Positions 58,032-64,000 of a DNA stretch of 64,000 nucleotides are shown piece after piece. Source of the DNA: Nephrocerus scutellatus (lineage: Eukaryota > Arthropoda > Insecta > Diptera > Pipunculidae); NCBI GenBank assembly GCA_947095585.1, contig OX352761.1, forward strand, positions 80,231,267 to 80,295,266, written 5' to 3'. How positions within the stretch are numbered: position 1 is the stretch's first letter; each line of letters opens with the position of its first letter. Both the position numbers and the translations under genes were made by a program. Below the pieces are notes generated by a model. The model made no database searches, had not been told where the DNA came from, and was given only the letters and a program-made list of their open reading frames with translations.

Positions 58032-58567
58032 AGATAAATTTTTATTATATCGATGGCTTATTGTGAATAGGGCGTAACATAAATTTTTCTGAAATTGCGT
58101 TTTTGATATGAAACGACACGCCTCTGGTTGATTTACATTATAAAACAAAACATTAGACTTGTCGTCCAATCAGAAAGTATCATTTTCCCGCTTTTTTTGT
58201 AAAACGTAACATCACGAATGAAAACGTAAAAATAATTTGCCGTAAGACACATTATTTAAAGTATTTTGAGTGCTGTATTTCGAGTTCTGAGTGTTACTGC
58301 CGTGAAGCTGTGTTTAAAATGTTGAAAAGCGGGTAAGATTTACAAAATATAGATTAATTTTACGAAATTATCTTTGTAATTTGTGTTTATAATAAAACTA
58401 ATATAAATATCGCAAAATTGCATTAAATAAAATCGAAATAAAACTTAAATGTTGTTACGTCCTATTTTTGCGTGTATATCATTTCTGTTACGGCCTATTT
58501 ATTTCCGGGATTTTTAATTGGCATGCAACTCTAATTTAATTTTAGTTATAAAAGTCGGAGTGATATA

Positions 58568-59755
58568 ATGCTGGAGTTAGCCAAAAAACACATTGCCGAA
58601 AACAGGAAACGGTCAACAAACACATATTTGGATGTAACAGAAAATGAGTTAAACAGCGAAAATTTAAACTCTTACCATACATCATCTGAGGTAATTATGG
58701 ATGTAAATGACATGATCGAAAACGTTGAGTACGAAATTGAAATAGAAGAGACCGTTGGAAATATTCTCACCTTTATACCTTTGATAACGAAATGGAATTT
58801 CAGATAAATGTAAATGACAAAATATACAACGTTCGGAAAAAATTAACGATATAGTTGTGCACACAGATATTGATATACAAGACGAAAATGGTAATTACCG
58901 AAAGCGAAATGCCACACTTAGTAGTTCAAATTATGCCAAATTATTTCCAAAAAAATCGAATGATTGGCTCGGAGTACGAACGTTATGAAAGAACGGCAAG
59001 TAAGGAAATAACGTATGGCATACAACGGCCGAAAAGAATGCTTGGTAAAATGTGTTTATCCAAATATTGCGTTAATAGTAGAATGCGAAATTGTTCTTTG
59101 TTTACTCAACCGGATAGAGAACAAATTTTTACAGAGTTTTGGAAAATGACCTGGGACCAAAAACGTATCTATGCTTGTAATTTAATTAAGCAAATAACTA
59201 AAAAAAGATTGTACTCAGAAGGACCATCCAGAAGAAACAGATCGCTTTGTTACTATTTAAAATCAAAAACAGGAGACTTATTACAGGTCTGTCAAAAAAT
59301 GTTCCTTGATACTCTTGGAGTAAAAGAAAAGATGGTGCGAGTTTGGCTAAATAATAGTTTGCCACATGGTCTTCAAGCAAATCCAGCTGAGACTAGTTCA
59401 AAAAAACAAAAAAAAATTAAATACAACAGAAAAATTCGTTAATAATGAAAAACGCCACTCCCATTTAAATCTGTTGAATCCTATCCTAAACTGGAATCCC
59501 ATTATTGCCGAAAGGATACAAAAAAGAACTATTTGCAAACAATGAGTGATAACAAAACATCGTTGTATAAAGAGTACAAAGATCAATGCATTAAAGATAG
59601 AATAGAACCGTTGAGTGTTTACGGGTTTTCCAACTTTATGAAACAACAGAATTATTCTATTTTTAAACCGCGTAAAGATCAGTGTGATATTTGCACGGAA
59701 TATAAAGTTGGAAATTTGAATTTTGAGAAATATAACGATCATAGATCATAGGCTA
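58568..59755 (+). pseudogene. Transposase fragments of a family I cannot name
   Basis: At least three frames. An N-terminal acidic piece (58568-58807) precedes a short piece near 58880. The main part (about 59010-59442) has a Cys-containing stretch CLSKYCVNSRMRNCS, then FWKMTWDQKRIYACNLI and VCQKMFLDTLGVKEKMVRVW. The last frame (about 59463-59751) has PKLESHYCRKDTKKNYLQ, then FKPRKDQCDICTEYKVG. Proteins with this set (Cys block, FW near a Gln-Arg stretch, ESHYCR, DQCDxC) are repeated in many insect genomes and are annotated there only as uncharacterised. I take them as transposase N-terminal halves. The expected catalytic C-terminal half is missing, cut by the RTE-like fragment. Confidence 0.6.
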
Positions 59756-59756
59756 A

Positions 59757-60795
59757 AATTGCAAGTGCCAACGGTCTAGCGTTTCTAGTCTAGGTAACGT
59801 GGGTTATCACCCTGCTGTACCGATAAATGCCCGCTACTGAATCCGACACAACGCCTCGGATAACTTATGATCGAATAATGACGACTTTTAGCTATTGTAC
59901 CCGGACTAAGATTGATTTCTGGAATGCGAGGACGCTCCTTGAGGAAGTGAAGGACCTCAAAATCCCAAATTTCTTCAACTGGAACGTGAGTTTCTTCGAT
60001 ATAATTTGGACATACTGGGAGTGAGTGAAGTAAGATGGTTCGACGCGGGAGAGAACCAATCCATAACGTGTAACACTGTGCTACTCTACTCCGGCAAACC
60101 CTCCGGCAGTCCCCGTGAATCTGGAGTAGGTCTGCTGCGAACGCCAACAGCACGCTGAGGCCTAATTTCCTGGCACCCAAATGTTGATAGGATCTTATCG
60201 GCCAGATTTCGGATTAGAGTACGGCGCATCACGATCATACAGTGTTACGGGCCAACGAATGCTTCGACTGAGGGCAACTTCTACAATCAGCTAAGCGCTG
60301 TATTCAACGCAACGCCGAGCGGAGATATCGTCATCGTGATGGGGGACTTGAATGCCAAGGTAGTGGTAGTGGGTATGGTACGGGATCATCACCTTATGGT
60401 AGCTACTTTCCAGTTACGTAGCGTTCAGTTCAAAGAATCCACAATATCATCCGAATGCCTAGGTATAACATCGACCGGCTAAAGATCCCTTAAATACGCC
60501 AACAATTAAGGGATCATTTATCGCAAGAAGTGGAAGCAATCAGCAGCTCACTGCTTCACACTTCAAGAACATTGGAACGCTGTGAAAAATGTTTTCACTC
60601 TGGAACGGAAAGTATTGTTGGTTGAAGCCAGGCAGGGCACAGCACGTGGCTAACCGAAGATACCAGGAGGCGGATTGAAGAACGTAAGCTACTTAAAGCT
60701 CGTATTGTAGATATGTAGAAAAAGTGCAGCCATCTTACACTACGATGTGACAAACGTAATTATATTAACAACCTGGCCTCAGAAGTAGAGGAAGC
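59757..60795 (+). pseudogene. RTE-like LINE endonuclease fragment
   Basis: Several frames give an APE endonuclease of the RTE type: FWNARTLLEE, LGVSEVRWFDAGE, ESGVGLL, ITIIQCYGPTNASTEGNFY and IVIVMGDLNAKV (catalytic Asp-Leu-Asn). The linker before RT follows at about 60500-60790 (TRRRIEERKLLKARIVD, with stops). Base composition is higher in GC than the surrounding DNA. RT is absent. It interrupts the transposase at 59755. Confidence 0.8.
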
Positions 60796-61045
60796 ATATT
60801 ATGCAATTAATAAATTTATAACATTAACAAATATATTATTAAACTACCTTCTTTTAGTTTTATTTATCATTTTGTAGAAAATAAGTCGTAACATCTTAAA
60901 CAATAATTTTGTAATAGGACGTAACAAACAAATCGCAGATTAATTAAAAAATTATTCTAAATTTAAATTAATTAATGAAATGAGCGTTACTTTTATTTTC
61001 CATATGCAAATTTAGATTTTTTTAAAATCAAAATTTAAAAAAAAT

Positions 61046-61990
61046 ATTAAGTTTTTCCGCTCTCCTCGATATCGATATGGTTTCATCAAAAAACTTCTTA
61101 GGCTAAACGCATCATCGCCGACAAAATAATAAGGTATGTTCCCTATTCTGTCGGCCAAAGGTGATGGATTAGGAAAGTTTAAGGTGTTTTCTTATAGGCC
61201 TTTGTACAAACTACTTTGCCGAAAAATTCTATTATCTGATGCTTTGCCATTTGCTCCAACATTTATATAAATAAACTTACTCTGTGCGTCTACTAAAGCA
61301 AACAAAATAATGCTAAAAAATCATTTGAAATTGTAAAACGTTGATCCGGAATGCTCGGGTGCTACAATCCTGATATGTTTACCATCTAACGCCCCGAGGG
61401 TATGAGGAAACCACCATATATTATTAAATTCTTTAGCTATTTGCAACCATTCTTGACTTGATGTCGGAATCTAGAAAAAATGGCACAAAATTGAAGACAC
61501 ATAAATGACTATGTATTTGTATTACCTTCATATATATAGGCTGTAAAGCAGTGTAAATAGCGTTCAAAACTTCTGAAACGAACTTTGAAATGGTTTTCCT
61601 CGAAACACGCGTTAAAAATTCGAGACTGCGATACGAATCGCCTGAAGCAATAAATCTAAGGGTGATGGCCAAACGATTTCGCTTTGAAATTGCATATCTC
61701 ATTTCTGTATCTTGTTTTGATATTGCATTTTCAACCTAAAATACACAAATACGTAACAAATTAATTTATTTACATCTTTAAAAGGCTGGAGCCTGTATAT
61801 TTACATCCGAAAGTAGCTCTTCGAATTTTCCTATCCACATTCGGCAAAAGTTTCCATATTCTGCTTCTTCCCATAGCAAGTCTTTCAATAAATTGGCTTC
61901 TAAATCAAACTCTTGCCTCCTTAGCAAAAATGGGTTTTATCCAAAATCTACTTTTTTTTCTTCTTTTTTTGATTTTCAATTTCATCCTTT
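61046..61990 (-). pseudogene. PIF/Harbinger DDE transposase, N-terminal and core part
   Basis: Three exons on the minus strand. Exon 1 (about 61990-61805) has RFWIKPIF, a frameshift near 61925, then RRQEFDLEANLLKDL and FEELLSD. Intron 1 is 61804-61736 (GT...TTTTAG). Exon 2 (61735-61526) has ENAISKQDTEMRYAISKRN and then RLAITLRFIASGDSYRSLEF. Intron 2 is 61525-61471 (GTAATAC...TTTTTTCTAG). Exon 3 has IPTSSQEWLQIAKEFNNIWW, GALDGKHIRI with the first catalytic Asp, FALVDAQSKFIYINVGANG and YYFVGDDAFSL with the second Asp. Two nonsense codons follow NFK and YKGL. Splice sites survive but the frame does not. The nuclease cuts the terminal repeats in intact relatives. Confidence 0.85.
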
Positions 61991-62587
61991 ACTTTTCAGT
62001 AAATTAGTTGCGCGAATGGCATGCACATGTTTCCTGTTAAACGCCATAATCATATTTGTCATTTGAAATTGCCAGCAATGAAATACCCACCCAATTTTTA
62101 AATTGCCATTGCCATTGACTCGAATATTGCCTGTGGAGACACAGCGTAACGACGGCACAGTACTCTGAACATAAGTGCGATGCACTTGCGTTGCACATGG
62201 TGTTGCGACAGCGGACTTTTCTAGAGTTAAAACTTAAACATTTTAAATTTAAAAAAGGTAAAAAAGCGGAAAGCACGGGACTTTACGACGCAACAATGGA
62301 AAACTTTAATATAATTCTATGAATTCTATAACAAATTATTTGTCAAAATTTCTTAAATCACACAGAGTTTTTTCGAGGGACAATGAAATGGAAAACACAC
62401 TATATATATCATTTTACTACTCAGTTTCTTATTTCACGAAAGAACAGGGAAATATCAAGCCAGCTCTGAATGAGTACCGTGTTAATTCCGTTTTCATTCC
62501 GAGTTCCGTTTTGTCATTTACACTATCGGCGTTCCGTAATACACTGATGAACGACGACGACCACGGCAACGAAAACGGCTAAACGAT
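61991..62587. other. Harbinger flank and anonymous DNA
   Basis: No gene recognised. Holds the second 34-bp direct repeat (62291-62324) and, before it, a short phrase aaaaagcggaaagcacggga that may be near the end of the Harbinger element. 62540-62575 is a run of GAC/CGA triplets. Confidence 0.4.
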
Positions 62588-63245
62588 TTAAAAATTTTCT
62601 CATGGAACGTAGGCTCACTGTATAGAGCTTGAGCTGCACAGCAGCTAGCCGATACCCTGTCCAAATGTAATGCTGACATAACAGCAATTCAGAAGATGTG
62701 GTGGATGGCGAATGGTGTCTTAGAAAAATCAGAATATGACATATATTACAGCTGTCATGGAAGACATCATGTGCTCAGGGTGGGTTTTCTAGTCAGCAAA
62801 AGAATGAAACCCCCCGTTATCGGCTTTAAAACAGTAAATGAACGGCTATGCATCCTTCGCGTGCGGGACAGATTTAAAAACATATGCCTCACAAACTTTC
62901 ACGCACCTACAGAGGATTCCCCAGATGATGAAAAAGAAGAATTCATTGAATCAGTCGAACGGGAACTCCATGCCTGTCCTCAGTATGACGTAAAAATCAA
63001 TCTGGGGATATAAATGCCAAAATAGGTAGGGATCCAGTATTCAGGCAATACATTGGGAACCATAGCTTACACGAGAACACTAATGACAATGGACAACGAG
63101 TCATAGAGATGGCAGCAAGCAATAATTTGGTCTTGCGAGTACAAGTTTGCGCGGAAGTTCTACCAAAGAGTCCGCGGTATGACGCAATATACACCGCGTT
63201 GCAAAGACAAAGAGGGTAATCTGATCGCCGATCTCAAAGATGCCA
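62588..63245 (+). pseudogene. RTE-like LINE endonuclease fragment, second lineage
   Basis: The frame from LKIFSWNVGSLYRA runs through ADTLSKCNADITAIQ, a 105-residue open stretch (62696-63013: YYSCHGRHH, VNERLCILRVRDRFKNICLT, NFHAPTEDSPDDEKEEF) and the damaged LGD-N-AK catalytic block near 63000-63020. It then jumps to a linker piece (YTPRCKDKEGNLIADLKDAI, about 63185-63242). This is the type often labelled craniofacial-development-protein-2-like in insects. It is distinct from 59757-60795 in sequence. Stops at about 62625 and 63013 and a deletion near 63140 break it. Confidence 0.8.
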
Positions 63246-64000
63246 TTCAGGGATAAGTCTATCAAACCAAAGGATGATGGTTGGTACGACTCGAGTTGTA
63301 AAGAGCCTTCTAGGACAAGAGAGGTATGCTTTCGGTTTTTCAAAGCAAACCCTACAGAGGAAAACCGAAAAAAGTTTAAACGAGCCAGAAATGATTGCAA
63401 TGCTCATCTTCGGCGAGTCAAATTTAGGCAAAAAATACTACAAAAAAAAAAAAAAAAATGTTGGTCATTCGCGAAAAGAATCAAAAATACAGCCTCGTCG
63501 GCCATTCCAACGCTCATTTATAATGACACTCCAGATGTCAACTCTAAAGACAAAGCCAATCCATTTGCTGCACATTTTGCAGCTAGCTCCACGCTTCCAG
63601 ATTGTGCATTGACGCCACCTGCACCCCCGAGTATTGAACACTCTATGGGCAGATCTTCATTCGTACTCGTACAGTTGCTAGAGTTTTAGCGATCTCAACA
63701 TTCACAAATCCTCTGGGCCAGATGGTATTTCCCCATTAGTTCTGAAGAGGTTTTCTTCCAAGCTGGCATTACCATTGCGTAAGCTTTTCCATCTATCCTA
63801 TTCTTCTGGACTCTTCCCGTGAAGTTGGAAAACAGCCTTTGTCCAGCCTATACCCAAAAAAGGCGAGCCGTCGTCTCCTTCTTCGTACCGACCCATAGCA
63901 CTTACATCCATTCTTTCCAAGGTCATGGAAACGCTGATAAATTTTCAGCTCATGAAATATCTTGAAACCAATGAAATTCTTAGTGACCGGCAGTACGGAT
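63246..64000 (+). pseudogene. CR1-group LINE RT fragment, runs off the window
   Basis: Starts FRDKSIKPKDDGWYDSSC and continues with an Arg/Lys-rich pre-RT region, FAAHFAASSTLPDCAL, and RT blocks 0-2 (GPDGISPLVLKR, YRPIALTSILSKVMETLINF, LSDRQYG at the window end). It is related to the array at 40-55 kb (compare HFAGASTLPL and RPIALLSVLSKVMES) but clearly another subfamily. An A17 run at about 63438 marks a small deletion. A frameshift near 63690 and a stop near 63823 also break it. The catalytic box would lie beyond 64000. Confidence 0.82.

Larger units (their letters stand above)
58032..61045 (+). mobile_element. Unnamed DNA transposon with AATAGGNCGTAACA repeats
   Basis: Inserted into the Harbinger transposase gene, which it splits between KNL and LTVDQKIF. 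The 14-mer AATAGGNCGTAACA (one mismatch allowed) occurs on the plus strand at 58066-58079, 60880-60893 and 60913-60926, and on the minus strand at 58453-58466 and 58486-58499. A shorter cgtaaca is at 58205. These sites cluster near both ends, as transposase-binding subterminal repeats do. Inside are transposase fragments (58568-59755) and an RTE-like fragment (59757-60795). Exact termini and target duplication could not be fixed. Confidence 0.6.

Noticed and set aside
59785..60180. 131-codon minus-strand frame opposite the RTE endonuclease
   Set aside because: Antisense shadow of a recognisable plus-strand endonuclease fragment.

Overview
This is a eukaryotic, AT-rich, non-host-gene window made almost entirely of satellite DNA and transposable elements nested in one another. 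It looks like pericentromeric or other heterochromatin of an insect, probably a fly. Three observations support this. An env-bearing errantivirus is present. Primer-binding sites match, from my memory of fly tRNAs, tRNA-Lys (tggcgcccaacgtggggc), tRNA-Ser (tggcgcagtcggtaggat) and the tRNA-iMet half-molecule used by Copia. Introns in the transposon genes are short, at 55-70 bp. The species cannot be named from sequence alone. I see no conserved single-copy host gene, no tRNA or rRNA gene and no CRISPR.

Layout. 1-12237 is a simple satellite built only of A and C on this strand: (AAAC)n with a 200-N gap, then a 9-mer AAACAAAAC array. 12238-17573 holds an old Ty3/Gypsy pol fossil, split by a terminal-inverted-repeat element, plus anonymous AT-rich DNA and a short derivative of a non-LTR retrotransposon. 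17574-18417 and 39493-40105 are the same 118-bp satellite. Between them lies a composite long-LTR element without recognisable gag or pol, in the order LTR-A, internal 1, LTR-B, internal 2, LTR-C. It has tRNA-Lys primer sites and polypurine tracts in the expected places. LTR-B was later split by a 5.5-kb errantivirus with gag, integrase and env but no protease, RT or RNase H core. Internal 2 was split by a 4.5-kb Copia element. Internal 1 carries a MITE that is absent at the matching site of internal 2.

40149-55446 is one insertion locus bounded by a 15-bp direct repeat. Inside are four partial copies of one CR1/Jockey-group non-LTR element on the plus strand and two copies of a BEL/Pao pol fragment on the minus strand, multiplied by local tandem duplication. 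55447-57050 holds anonymous DNA, an inverted relative of part of internal 2, and a second copy of the terminal-repeat element. 57050-62300 is a decayed PIF/Harbinger transposon with convergent MADF/BESS and DDE transposase genes. It is interrupted by a second, unnamed DNA transposon that carries a repeated 14-mer (AATAGGNCGTAACA), and that element is itself interrupted by an RTE-like endonuclease fragment. 62588-64000 is another RTE-like fragment fused to a CR1-group RT that runs off the window.

No element here is clearly intact. The closest to active are the Copia element (one in-frame stop and one frameshift at the RT active site) and the errantivirus (LTRs nearly identical, so a young insertion, but most of pol is deleted). 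The most unusual parts are the composite LTR element with dyad-bearing tandem repeats in its LTR, the CR1/BEL tandem array, and the AATAGGNCGTAACA transposon.
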